NCBI GenBank assembly: GCA_052168355.1
Contig: JBQLZQ010000014.1
Span: 1 to 14,035 of the forward strand
Source of the DNA: JBQLZQ01 sp052168355
GTDB taxonomy: Bacteria > Pseudomonadota > Alphaproteobacteria > DSM-16000 > Inquilinaceae
Direction of reading: 5' to 3'
Length of the DNA stretch: 14,035 nt
Part shown: positions 5,718 through 11,818 of the stretch, in pieces
Layout: the number at the start of each line of letters is the position of its first letter
How positions within the stretch are numbered: the stretch's first letter is position 1
The notes under the pieces: generated by a model
The model's input: only the letters and a program-made list of their open reading frames with translations
What the model was told of the DNA's origin: nothing
Database searches by the model: none
Made by a program: the position numbers and the translations under genes

Positions 5718-6114
5718 CGGCCCCGAGCGGCTGTCGATCGTCGTCTTCGATGGATCGTTCGCTCGGGTCCACTACGCTCTGGTGCTGGCCAGCGCCGCGG
5801 CCGCCACCAACCGGTCCGCCACCCTGTTTTTTACCGGCCCTGCCGCGACCGCTCTGCGGGCCGATGGGTGGCGCGCCCTCGACGGCGATCCTGAGACCGC
5901 GGAAGCGACCCTGGCGGCGCGCGGCGTCGCCACCTTTACCGATCTTCTGGAGGCCTGTCGCGAGCTGGGTGTCCGCTTCCTGGCCTGCGAGATGGGGCTG
6001 CGCGCCGCCGGTCTGACCCCGGACGCGCTGGACCCCGGCCTGCACGTTGAGATCACCGGTGTCGTCACCTTCCTGAACCAGGCGGAAAAGACGGGCGCCA
6101 TCCTGTTTATCTGA
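5710..6114 (+). CDS. DsrE/DsrF-like small sulfur-relay protein
   Basis: A 134-residue soluble protein beginning LSIVVFDGSFARVHYALVLA, the beta-alpha start of the DsrE/DsrF/DsrH-like fold. It has two cysteines: Cys83 in LLEACRELG and Cys93 in FLACEMGLRAAGL. The latter matches the ACxxGxxxxG pattern where DsrE-type proteins carry the persulfide-forming cysteine. ATG 5710 overlaps the moeB-like stop by eight bases, so the two are translationally coupled. Family members pass sulfane sulfur (as TusBCD does in tRNA thiolation) or act in sulfur oxidation. Given cysK and the moeB-like gene upstream, a role in delivering sulfur for cofactor thiolation is a reasonable guess, but unproven. Confidence 0.75.
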   Translation: MPDGPERLSIVVFDGSFARVHYALVLASAAAATNRSATLFFTGPAATALRADGWRALDGDPETAEATLAARGVATFTDLLEACRELGVRFLACEMGLRAAGLTPDALDPGLHVEITGVVTFLNQAEKTGAILFI

Positions 6115-6139
6115 TCGACGGCTCGTCGCGAGGGATCAG
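6111..6139. terminator. Convergent inverted repeat between the dsrE-like and dehydrogenase genes
   Basis: CTGATC (6111-6116) and GATCAG (6134-6139) are reverse complements that each contain a stop codon of the converging genes. GACG (6117-6120) and CGTC (6124-6127) can extend the stem inward. There is no T-run on either strand, so efficiency as a terminator is doubtful. Confidence 0.3.
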
Positions 6140-7125
6140 AATTCCGTTGCCAGCACCCTGTCCGGCGGCGCGTGACCATCGACAAAAGCGCGAATGTTGA
6201 CGATCACCTTTTCACCCATGTCGATCCGGCTCTCCAACGTTGCCGATCCCATATGCGGCAACAGCACGACATTGGACAGGGACAAAAGCTTCCGCCCGAT
6301 CGCCGGTTCGTTCTCATAGACATCGAGCCCGGCCGCCCCCAGATCGCCCTGCGCCAGCAACTGGGTCATCGCCTTCTCGTCGATGACGTCGCCGCGCGCG
6401 GTGTTGACCAGAATCGCGTGGCGGGGCATCAGCGCCAGCCGTCGGGCCGAAAGAAGATGATAGGTGGCCGGTGTGCGCGGACAGTTGATCGATACGATGT
6501 CCATGCGGGCCAGCATCTGGTCCAGGCTCTCCCAATAGGTGGCCTCCAGCTTCGCCTCGATCTCCGCCGGCACCCTTCGGCGGTTGTGGTAGTGTATCGA
6601 CAGGCCGAACCCCTTTGCCCGCCGCGCCACCGCCTGCCCGATCCGTCCCATGCCCAGGATGCCAAGCCGCTTGCCGGCCAGGCGCTGGCCCAGCATCGAG
6701 GTCGGCGACCACCCCTCCCACTGGCCCGACCGGGTCAGCGCGTCGCCTTCCACAACCCGGCGGGCGGCGGCCAGGATCAGCGCCAGCACCATGTCGGCCG
6801 TGTCTTCCGTCAGCACGCCGGGCGTGTTGGTCACGGCGATGCCCCGGGTCCGCGCGGCATCCAGATCGATATGATCGACCCCGGCGCCGAAATTGGCGAT
6901 CAGCTTCAGCCGGTTCCCCGCCCCGGCGATCAGGCCGGCGTCGACCCGGTCGGTGACGGTGGGCACGACCACGTCGGCGTTGCGAAACGCATCTTCCATG
7001 GCATCGGGCGACAGCGGACGGTCGTCGACGTTGAGCCGCGTGTCGAACAGCTCCATCATCCGCGTCTCGACCAGGTCGGGCAGTTTTCGGAATACGATGA
7101 CAAGGGGCTTGCGGCGTTCGGCCAT
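6136..7125 (-). CDS. D-2-hydroxyacid dehydrogenase, glyoxylate/hydroxypyruvate reductase type
   Basis: NAD(P)H-dependent reductase of a 2-oxoacid, most like the glyoxylate/hydroxypyruvate reductases widespread in alphaproteobacteria. Over 329 residues: N-terminal catalytic-domain strands, NFGAGVDHID (78-87), TPGVLTEDTADM (101-112), the Rossmann loop GILGMGRIG (155-163) and the catalytic triad Arg244 (NTARGDVID), Glu273 (ENEP) and His291 (LLPHMGSAT). After the dinucleotide beta-strand comes HNRRR (180-184); several Arg residues there favour NADPH. I take ATG 7125 because AGGAG precedes it by 11 bases; an ATG at 7176 would add 17 residues but has no Shine-Dalgarno. It is divergent from the SH3-domain gene and convergent with the sulfur block. 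Exact substrate not determined. Confidence 0.92.
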   Translation of the reverse strand: MAERRKPLVIVFRKLPDLVETRMMELFDTRLNVDDRPLSPDAMEDAFRNADVVVPTVTDRVDAGLIAGAGNRLKLIANFGAGVDHIDLDAARTRGIAVTNTPGVLTEDTADMVLALILAAARRVVEGDALTRSGQWEGWSPTSMLGQRLAGKRLGILGMGRIGQAVARRAKGFGLSIHYHNRRRVPAEIEAKLEATYWESLDQMLARMDIVSINCPRTPATYHLLSARRLALMPRHAILVNTARGDVIDEKAMTQLLAQGDLGAAGLDVYENEPAIGRKLLSLSNVVLLPHMGSATLESRIDMGEKVIVNIRAFVDGHAPPDRVLATEF

Positions 7126-7208
7126 CGAACGGTCGTCTCCTGTCGACGGCGCCGGGCGGCGCATTCCCTTGGCCATAGCAAGCCGTCTGCGCTATTGTCC
7201 AGCGAATC

Positions 7209-7228
7209 GCGGGGCGGCAGTGCCCCGC
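7209..7228. repeat. GC-rich inverted repeat in the divergent intergenic region
   Basis: GCGGGGC (7209-7215) and GCCCCGC (7222-7228) are perfect 7-bp arms around GGCAGT, between the divergent dehydrogenase and SH3-domain genes (7126-7319). It may be a dispersed extragenic palindrome. I see no convincing promoter hexamers for either gene nearby. Confidence 0.4.
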
Positions 7229-7319
7229 CTACCGCTCCGTACCAAAGCGGCGGCTTCAAAGGGTTTGTTTCGAAAAGCTCTGGGGTCGTGCATCCCGTCC
7301 CGAATTGGGAGCTTTGGCC

Positions 7320-7820
7320 ATGATTCGTCTGACTGGCGTCATCCTGATCTGCGCGGCCATGATCGGCCATCCCGTCACCGCATGGGCGGAAGGACAATTG
7401 CCGCGTTTCGTCTCGGTGAAAACCGGTGAAGCCCGCATCCGATCGGGACCTGGCACCCAGTATCCCATCGAATGGGTTCTCGTCCGGCCCGACCTTCCCA
7501 TCGAGATCACCGCCGAATTCGACGTTTGGCGCAAGGTCCGCGACTGGGAAGGGGTCGAAGGCTGGGTTCACCGCCGAACGCTGACCAGCCGGCGAACGGT
7601 GATGGTCATCAACCGGTCCGTCGTCCCGCTGCGCGCCGAGGCCGACGACAAGGCCGCCGTCGTCGCCCGGGCCGAGCCGGGCGTCGTCGGACCCGTCCTA
7701 AAGTGTCCACCGCCGGAGGACGCCGCCCACGGGTGGTGCTATGTCGATCTGGACGGCCACCGGGGATGGGCGCCGCGCACGGCGCTGTGGGGCGTCTACC
7801 CCGACGAGATCATTCAATAG
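7320..7820 (+). CDS. Exported protein with two bacterial SH3-like domains
   Basis: A 166-residue protein with a Sec signal peptide (MIRLTGVILICAAMIGHPVT, cleavage expected after AWA at 23) followed by two SH3-like repeats. The first, about 29-90, includes ARIRSGPGTQYPIEWVL and the Trp-rich WRKVRDWEGVEGWVHRRTL. The second, about 95-158, includes VPLRAEADDKAAVVARAEPG and HRGWAPRTALWGVYP. Cys129 and Cys140 lie close together in the second domain and could form a disulfide in the periplasm. Bacterial SH3 domains usually bind peptidoglycan or cell-wall-associated partners. ATG 7320 follows GGAG (7308-7311) by eight bases; a TTG at 7305 is rejected. The gene is divergent from the D-2-hydroxyacid dehydrogenase, a pairing I recall as recurrent in alphaproteobacteria. 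Precise role unknown. Confidence 0.85.
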   Translation: MIRLTGVILICAAMIGHPVTAWAEGQLPRFVSVKTGEARIRSGPGTQYPIEWVLVRPDLPIEITAEFDVWRKVRDWEGVEGWVHRRTLTSRRTVMVINRSVVPLRAEADDKAAVVARAEPGVVGPVLKCPPPEDAAHGWCYVDLDGHRGWAPRTALWGVYPDEIIQ

Positions 7821-7852
7821 CCGGCCAGCCGCGCGCGCCCGATCCGCGGACC

Positions 7853-8443
7853 TCAGTCGAGATCCTTGGCCAGTTCGGCGCGCATGGCCTCCGGCAGGAC
7901 CGCCATGTGGGCGTAGTGCGGGTGGCCGATGCCCAGCACCACGCGGGTGCCGGGCTTCTTGAAGGCCGCCGCCTGATCCGGCGTGAACGGGAAATGGACG
8001 AACTGTACCGATGACGCCTTGCCGTCGGCGTTGGTCCGGTCGACATCCGGCTCGGCCTCGGAGGTGATGACGTTGCCGTCGAACTCCAGGCTCATGGTCT
8101 CCTCCACGCCGCCCAGTTGGCTCAGCACCGCCTGGCGCCGCGCCTTGTCGTCGATCTCGAACATCACCGTGGCCACCAGTTCGTTGCCCTTGGGCACCAA
8201 CGGGTTGTAGGCCTCCAACTCGTCGGGGATCTGCTCCTCGCCGCCCCGCTCGATAAACAGCATTTCATGAACCTGCAGCCACATCGTGTCGTAGGTTTCG
8301 AAGTAGAAGGTGGCGTCGGGACCGACGGCAAGTCGTCTGTTCTGCTTGATCGGCAGCAGCGCCCGACGGCGCTCGGCACGCATCGCGCCGTATTCCTCCA
8401 TCGACAGAATATCGGCGCGGGTGATCTCGTGCTTGCTGGGCAT
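7853..8443 (-). CDS. DUF3501 family protein
   Basis: A 196-residue soluble protein of unknown biochemical function. It carries the block I associate with DUF3501: ITRADILSMEEY near the start, PDATFYFETYDTMWLQVHEM (42-61), a Glu-rich ERGGEEQIPDELEAYNPLVP stretch (65-84) and a C-terminal GHPHYAHMAVLPEAMRAEL. There are no Cys residues and no signal peptide; His59, His174, His176, His179 and the acidic residues are potential metal ligands. ATG 8443 follows AGGAG by eight bases. An in-frame ATG at 8476 overlaps the preceding stop (ATGA) and would add 11 residues, so it remains possible. It is the last gene of the rubrerythrin / Fe-S oxidoreductase operon, a partnership seen repeatedly in proteobacteria. 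Confidence 0.85.
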   Translation of the reverse strand: MPSKHEITRADILSMEEYGAMRAERRRALLPIKQNRRLAVGPDATFYFETYDTMWLQVHEMLFIERGGEEQIPDELEAYNPLVPKGNELVATVMFEIDDKARRQAVLSQLGGVEETMSLEFDGNVITSEAEPDVDRTNADGKASSVQFVHFPFTPDQAAAFKKPGTRVVLGIGHPHYAHMAVLPEAMRAELAKDLD

Positions 8444-8472
8444 GGAGGATGCTCCTGACTCGAAGGTGACGG

Positions 8473-9816
8473 TCATGGCGTCAGGCCATAGGCTCTGGCG
8501 AACAACTCGATGGGATGCGGTGTTTCCCGAGGAACCGGGGCGTCGCCGCCCAGCCGCTCCATCCCCTGGCGAATATGCGTGGCCGCCAAGGGGCATTCCG
8601 AGGAGACATGGGTGCCGGCGGCCTTTGCCGCCGAACGCGCCACCGGCTTGCCGACCTTCAGCGCCGTCTCGAAATTCTCCGCCATGAGCCCCCAAGACCC
8701 GCCATGGCCCGAGCAGCGCTCGATCGCCGTGACCGGTGTATCGGGGATGAGGCGCAGCAGTTCCGCCGCCTTCTGCCCCATATTCTGGGCCCGCGCATGA
8801 CAGGCGATGTGCAGTGTCACGCCGCCGTCCAAGGGGCCCAGGCCCGGGGCCAGCCCTTCCTTGCGGGCGATATCGACGAGGTATTCCGAGGCATCGAACG
8901 TGGCCTTGGACAGACGCTGCACCTGATCGTTGTCCGGCACGATCAGGGGCCATTCGAACTTGAGCATCAGCGCGCAACTGGGGACCGGGGCCACGATCGC
9001 ATAGCCCTGATCGATCCAGGGCGCCAACGCGGCCGCCACTTCCGCTGCGCTGTCGGCCACCCGGGCCAGATCGCCCTGCTCCATGGCCGGCATCCCGCAG
9101 CAGCGGGGATAGACGATCTCGGTCGCCACGCCGTTGTGGGCCAGCACGGTGTTGAGCGCCATGCCGATGCCCGGATTGTTATAGTTGACGAAGCAGGTGG
9201 CATACAGCACCGCCTTCCGGCCAAAGGCCGGCGCCTCGGCATTGACGGAAGGCGGCTCCTGCGCCGCGCGCACGGAAAAGGTGCGGCCGTGGAATTTGGG
9301 CAGCGCGGCGTCGCGATGGATGCCGGCCGTGGCCTCGATGACCGGGCGGGTCAGCCCGTTGCCCTCGCGCGAGGCCCAGTTGGCGATCGGCGCCACCACC
9401 CGCGCGGCCATGCCGTTGCGGTCGGTGCGGGACAGTTCGCGCGACGCACGCGGCATCTGGCCCTTCTTCGCCTCCACCGCCCGGTAGCGCAGCATGAGGT
9501 GCGGAAAGTCCAGGTTGAATTCGTGGGGCGGCACGTAGGGGCACTTCGTCATGAAGCACATGTCGCACAGCGTGCAGGCATCGACGACCGGCTTGAAGCC
9601 GTCCGAAGACACTTCGTCGAGCTCACCGGTCGGGCTCTCGTCGATCAGGTCGAACAGGCGGGGAAAACTGTCGCACAGGTTGAAGCAGCGGCGGCAACCG
9701 TGACAGATGTCGAACACCCGCCGCAATTCAGCATCCAGCTTCGCCTCATCATAGAATTCGGGATTCCGCCACTGGATCGGATGCCGAATCGGGGCGTCGA
9801 GGCTACCTTCGCTCAT
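8473..9816 (-). CDS. Fe-S oxidoreductase with two [4Fe-4S] sites and CCG domains (HdrD/GlpC-like)
   Basis: A 447-residue cytosolic electron-transfer protein. The N-terminus has two ferredoxin-type clusters: CHGCRRCFNLC (Cys38, 41, 44, 48) and CTLCDMCFMTKCP (Cys81, 84, 87, 92; the last spacing is four rather than the canonical three). It continues with two cysteine-rich CCG-type domains: Cys208 with PRCCGMP (Cys239/240) and Cys281, then Cys339 (HIACHAR), ERCSGHGG (Cys368, with Ser where the second Cys of a CCG would be) and Cys408. Heterodisulfide reductase subunit D and the GlpC subunit share this plan. There is no flavin or membrane domain. Located between a rubrerythrin lacking rubredoxin and a DUF3501 gene, it may supply electrons to the rubrerythrin. 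The 204-base spacer before it carries several hairpins. Confidence 0.9.
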   Translation of the reverse strand: MSEGSLDAPIRHPIQWRNPEFYDEAKLDAELRRVFDICHGCRRCFNLCDSFPRLFDLIDESPTGELDEVSSDGFKPVVDACTLCDMCFMTKCPYVPPHEFNLDFPHLMLRYRAVEAKKGQMPRASRELSRTDRNGMAARVVAPIANWASREGNGLTRPVIEATAGIHRDAALPKFHGRTFSVRAAQEPPSVNAEAPAFGRKAVLYATCFVNYNNPGIGMALNTVLAHNGVATEIVYPRCCGMPAMEQGDLARVADSAAEVAAALAPWIDQGYAIVAPVPSCALMLKFEWPLIVPDNDQVQRLSKATFDASEYLVDIARKEGLAPGLGPLDGGVTLHIACHARAQNMGQKAAELLRLIPDTPVTAIERCSGHGGSWGLMAENFETALKVGKPVARSAAKAAGTHVSSECPLAATHIRQGMERLGGDAPVPRETPHPIELFARAYGLTP

Positions 9817-9844
9817 GATCTGCGCCTTGAAACGAGGTGAAGCG

Positions 9845-9956
9845 CCTGTCGGGTCGCGACAGGGCTGCGGGGCACGCCGGGGTCGGCGCTGCCGGCGTCA
9901 CACCGGAAAAGTGCGGGGACCCGGCCGCGGATCCCCGCATCGTGGGCTCGCCCACG
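9845..9956. repeat. Three successive hairpins in the spacer between the rubrerythrin and Fe-S oxidoreductase genes
   Basis: The 204-base gap 9817-10020 has no gene. It holds CCTGTCG (9845-9851) / CGACAGG (9857-9863), TGCGGGGA (9912-9919) / TCCCCGCA (9932-9939) and CGTGGGC (9941-9947) / GCCCACG (9950-9956), all perfect. None is followed by a T-run. They could be RNA-processing or stabilising stems within an operon transcript, or Rho-dependent attenuation. Confidence 0.5.
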
Positions 9957-10020
9957 GCGTGCCTTCACACATGGACCGGGCCGGCTCTCCGACCCGATCG
10001 GTCGTCGACCGCAATCGGTC

Positions 10021-10437
10021 CTAGGCCATCGTCTCCAGGGCCTTGGTGAACCGGCCGGCATGCGATTTCTCGGCCTTGGCCAGGGTCTCGAACCAATCCG
10101 CGATTTCGTCGAACCCTTCCTCGCGGGCCGTGCGCGCCATGCCCGGATACATGTCGGTGTATTCGTGCGTCTCGCCGGCGATGGCCGCCTTCAGATTGAG
10201 GTCGGTGGCCCCGATTGGCTCACCGGTGGCCGGGTCGCCGACCTCCTCGAGGAATTCCAGATGGCCATGGGCGTGGCCGGTCTCGCCTTCGGCGGTCGAC
10301 CGGAACACCGACGCGACGTCGTTGTAGCCTTCGACATCGGCCTTCTGCGCGAAGTACAGGTAACGCCGGTTGGCCTGGCTTTCGCCGGCGAAGGCCTCCT
10401 TCAAATTGTCTTCGGTTTTGCTGCCTTTCAGCGACAT
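10021..10437 (-). CDS. Rubrerythrin without rubredoxin domain (erythrin-type diiron protein)
   Basis: Rubrerythrins reduce hydrogen peroxide at a diiron centre. This 138-residue protein is only the four-helix ferritin-like domain. All expected ligands are present: Glu19 (AGES), Glu52 and His55 (EGETGH), Glu89 and Glu92 (GETHEY), Glu123 and His126 (EKSH), which matches Desulfovibrio rubrerythrin with near-identical spacing. It has no cysteine, so the C-terminal rubredoxin domain that normally delivers electrons is missing, and an external donor is needed; the Fe-S oxidoreductase downstream is the obvious candidate. ATG 10437 follows AGGGGA by eight bases. The gene has a long structured leader (10438 to about 10560) and a perfect Irr-type box at 10582-10598 upstream, so control by iron or heme status is likely. 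Confidence 0.93.
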   Translation of the reverse strand: MSLKGSKTEDNLKEAFAGESQANRRYLYFAQKADVEGYNDVASVFRSTAEGETGHAHGHLEFLEEVGDPATGEPIGATDLNLKAAIAGETHEYTDMYPGMARTAREEGFDEIADWFETLAKAEKSHAGRFTKALETMA

Positions 10438-10468
10438 CTCTGCTTTCCCCTACTGTCACGGACAATGA

Positions 10469-10530
10469 GGCATGCACCAGGACAGACTGTCCGGACATGC
10501 CCGATGGCTTCAAGGGCCGGCCGCGCCGGC
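10469..10530. repeat. Nested inverted repeats in the rubrerythrin leader
   Basis: GGCATG (10469-10474) / CATGCC (10496-10501) encloses GGACA (10480-10484) / TGTCC (10488-10492). Next to it, GGCCGGC (10514-10520) / GCCGGCC (10524-10530) is a perfect 7-bp stem around CGC. A competing pair, CGATGG (10501-10506) / CCATCG (10529-10534), is also possible. Together they make a strongly folded 5' leader for the rubrerythrin mRNA. Confidence 0.45.
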
Positions 10531-10572
10531 CATCGAAAAGCGTGATGAACATGTGGCACCCGGCGCGTCGCA

Positions 10573-10578
10573 TGTCAA
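10573..10578 (-). promoter_or_regulatory. Possible -35 element of the rubrerythrin operon promoter
   Basis: On the minus strand this is a perfect TTGACA. It sits four bases downstream of the Irr-type box, as seen by the rubrerythrin transcript. No good -10 is visible at 16-18 bases; CATGTT at spacing 19 is the best I can find, so the call is tentative. Confidence 0.35.
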
Positions 10579-10581
10579 CAG

Positions 10582-10598
10582 TTTAGAATTGTTCTAAA
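10582..10598. promoter_or_regulatory. Irr box / iron control element (ICE)
   Basis: TTTAGAA-TTG-TTCTAAA is a perfect 7-3-7 palindrome. It matches the iron control element bound by Irr in alphaproteobacteria (TTTAGAA, three bases, TTCTAAA). It lies between the irr stop and the rubrerythrin start, in an otherwise GC-rich region, and just upstream of a TTGACA on the rubrerythrin strand. The neighbouring gene encodes an Irr-type regulator, which strengthens the assignment. Confidence 0.88.
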
Positions 10599-10614
10599 AG
10601 AAGGGGTTGATCCA

Positions 10615-10644
10615 AGTCGGGCGCGGCTTGGAGACAAGCCGACT
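10615..10644 (-). terminator. Possible terminator after irr
   Basis: GGCTTG (10625-10630) and CAAGCC (10635-10640) form a stem around GAGA. AGTC (10615-10618) and GACT (10641-10644) can extend it across a bulge. Read on the minus strand, the irr stop lies in the stem and a pyrimidine-rich ccccttctttt (10596-10606 complement) follows about 10 bases later. The T-run is displaced, so confidence is modest. Confidence 0.4.
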
Positions 10645-11086
10645 AGGATGCAGGATCGGTATCGCCGGACGCCTTGAGCCGGATGATCACATCGACGCCC
10701 GAGATTTCCGTGCCCGGCGGCGCCAGGGGCAGCCGGGTCAACTCCACTTGATCCTGCGGAACGTCCTTGAGTTCGCCGGTATCGTCGCGCCAGAAATGAT
10801 AGTGATCGCCGACATTGGTGTCGAAGTAGGATCGCCCGGAGTCGATCACCACTTCGCGCAGCAGCCCCGCCGTGGTCAGCTGATGCAAGGTGTTGTAGAC
10901 GGTGGCCAACGAGACACTGACCCCGGCCGACCCCGCCTCGGCGTGAAGCTGCTCGGCCGAAACGTGGCGGTCCTCGCCCCTTGGATCGAACAGCAGGCGG
11001 GCAAGCGCCAAGCGCTGACGCGTCGGTCGCAGGGCGACGCGCCGCAACAGATCTCGCGCATGGGACTGGGCGTGCGATCTCGACAT
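10643..11086 (-). CDS. irr: Irr-type Fur-family iron/heme-responsive regulator
   Basis: A 147-residue Fur-superfamily repressor. The DNA-binding half shows LRPTRQRLALARLLF (19-33) and SAEQLHAEAGSAGVSVSLAT to YNTLHQLTTAGLL (43-76). The regulatory half has GRSYFDTNVGDHYHFWRDD, the segment where Irr proteins carry the heme-associated HHH motif; here it is His95-Tyr-His97. There are no cysteines, so the CxxC zinc sites of Fur/PerR are absent, as is the N-terminal Cys-Pro heme motif of Bradyrhizobium Irr. ATG 11086 gives the usual length. No Shine-Dalgarno precedes it, but TATAAG lies four bases upstream on this strand, so the mRNA may be nearly leaderless. The frame is open further upstream without homology. 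Divergent fabA and the adjacent ICE box support the call. Confidence 0.9.
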   Translation of the reverse strand: MSRSHAQSHARDLLRRVALRPTRQRLALARLLFDPRGEDRHVSAEQLHAEAGSAGVSVSLATVYNTLHQLTTAGLLREVVIDSGRSYFDTNVGDHYHFWRDDTGELKDVPQDQVELTRLPLAPPGTEISGVDVIIRLKASGDTDPAS

Positions 11087-11090
11087 GACA

Positions 11091-11096
11091 CTTATA
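11091..11096 (-). promoter_or_regulatory. Possible irr -10 element giving a near-leaderless mRNA
   Basis: TATAAG on the minus strand ends four bases before the irr ATG. No convincing -35 is visible 16-18 bases upstream. If used, transcription would start at or next to the start codon, which would explain the missing Shine-Dalgarno. Confidence 0.3.
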
Positions 11097-11214
11097 TGGC
11101 CCAAAACAGCGCCGATATCCAGACCATCGCGGAATGGTGATGCAGGAGTCGCCATGGGGACGGGGATCCCGACGCTTACCGGGCGCGAAGCGGTCAGGCC
11201 CCGCCACTGCGACC

Positions 11215-11242
11215 TTGTACCCACGGCGAATTTCGTTAAAGT
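11215..11242 (+). promoter_or_regulatory. Possible fabA operon promoter
   Basis: TTGTAC (11215-11220), a 16-base spacer and TAAAGT (11237-11242) lie in the 201-base divergent region between irr and fabA. A short palindrome TTCGCGAA (11252-11259) lies just downstream, where an operator could be. There is no ICE box in this region. Confidence 0.4.
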
Positions 11243-11287
11243 CGCGCAAACTTCGCGAACAGGCGCCAAAAATCGGGTCGAGGGACC

Positions 11288-11812
11288 GTGTCCGGAAAGA
11301 ACAGCTACGATTACGAGGACCTACTGAAATGCGCCCATGGTGAGCTGTTCGGACCGGGCAATGCTCGACTTCCCCTGCCGCCCATGCTGATGTTCGACCG
11401 TATCCCCAGGATTGCGGACACGGGCGGCGCCAACGGCAAGGGCGAGGTGGAGGCCGAATTCGACATCCGCCCGGACCTGTGGTTCTTCGCCTGCCATTTC
11501 GAGGGCGATCCGGTCATGCCGGGCTGTCTGGGCCTGGATGCGCTGTGGCAGTTGCTGGGCTTTTTCTGCGGCTGGACCGGTGCGCCGGGACGCGGGCGCG
11601 CCTTGAGTGTCGGCGAGGTCAAGTTCAGCGGTGAAATCTTGCCCACCGCCAGCCAGGTGTCCTACCGTCTCGACATCAAGCGATTCATCAATCGGAAGGT
11701 GGTTTTGGGCATCGCTGACGGGTCCGTTTCCGTGGACGACAAACTCATTTACGAGGCCAAGGATTTGCGGGTCGGCCTGTTTGCCGCGCCGGACCCGGCG
11801 GCGGCGGGCTGA
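11288..11812 (+). CDS. fabA: 3-hydroxydecanoyl-ACP dehydratase/isomerase
   Basis: Dehydrates 3-hydroxydecanoyl-ACP and isomerises trans-2- to cis-3-decenoyl-ACP, the branch point for unsaturated fatty acids; a cytosolic homodimer. The 174 residues match the family. Catalytic His70 lies in FFACHFEGDPVMPG and Asp84 in CLGLDALWQLLGFF, at E. coli-like numbering. The N-terminus MSGKNSYDYEDLLKCAHGEL followed by FGPGNARLPLPPMLMFDRI is typical and fixes the start at GTG 11288. A Shine-Dalgarno-like GAGGGA lies unusually close (2-3 bases). It is the first gene of a fabA-fabB-fabI operon divergent from irr, an arrangement conserved in several alphaproteobacteria. Confidence 0.97.
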   Translation: MSGKNSYDYEDLLKCAHGELFGPGNARLPLPPMLMFDRIPRIADTGGANGKGEVEAEFDIRPDLWFFACHFEGDPVMPGCLGLDALWQLLGFFCGWTGAPGRGRALSVGEVKFSGEILPTASQVSYRLDIKRFINRKVVLGIADGSVSVDDKLIYEAKDLRVGLFAAPDPAAAG

Positions 11813-11818
11813 AGACCC

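Noticed and set aside
8444..8977. N-terminal extension of the DUF3501 frame to 374 codons
   Set aside because: The extension lies over the Fe-S oxidoreductase gene in another frame; homology and the Shine-Dalgarno support a start at 8443 (or 8476).
8515..9840. 441-codon plus-strand frame opposite the Fe-S oxidoreductase
   Set aside because: A shadow frame; the minus strand carries the cysteine motifs and the operon.
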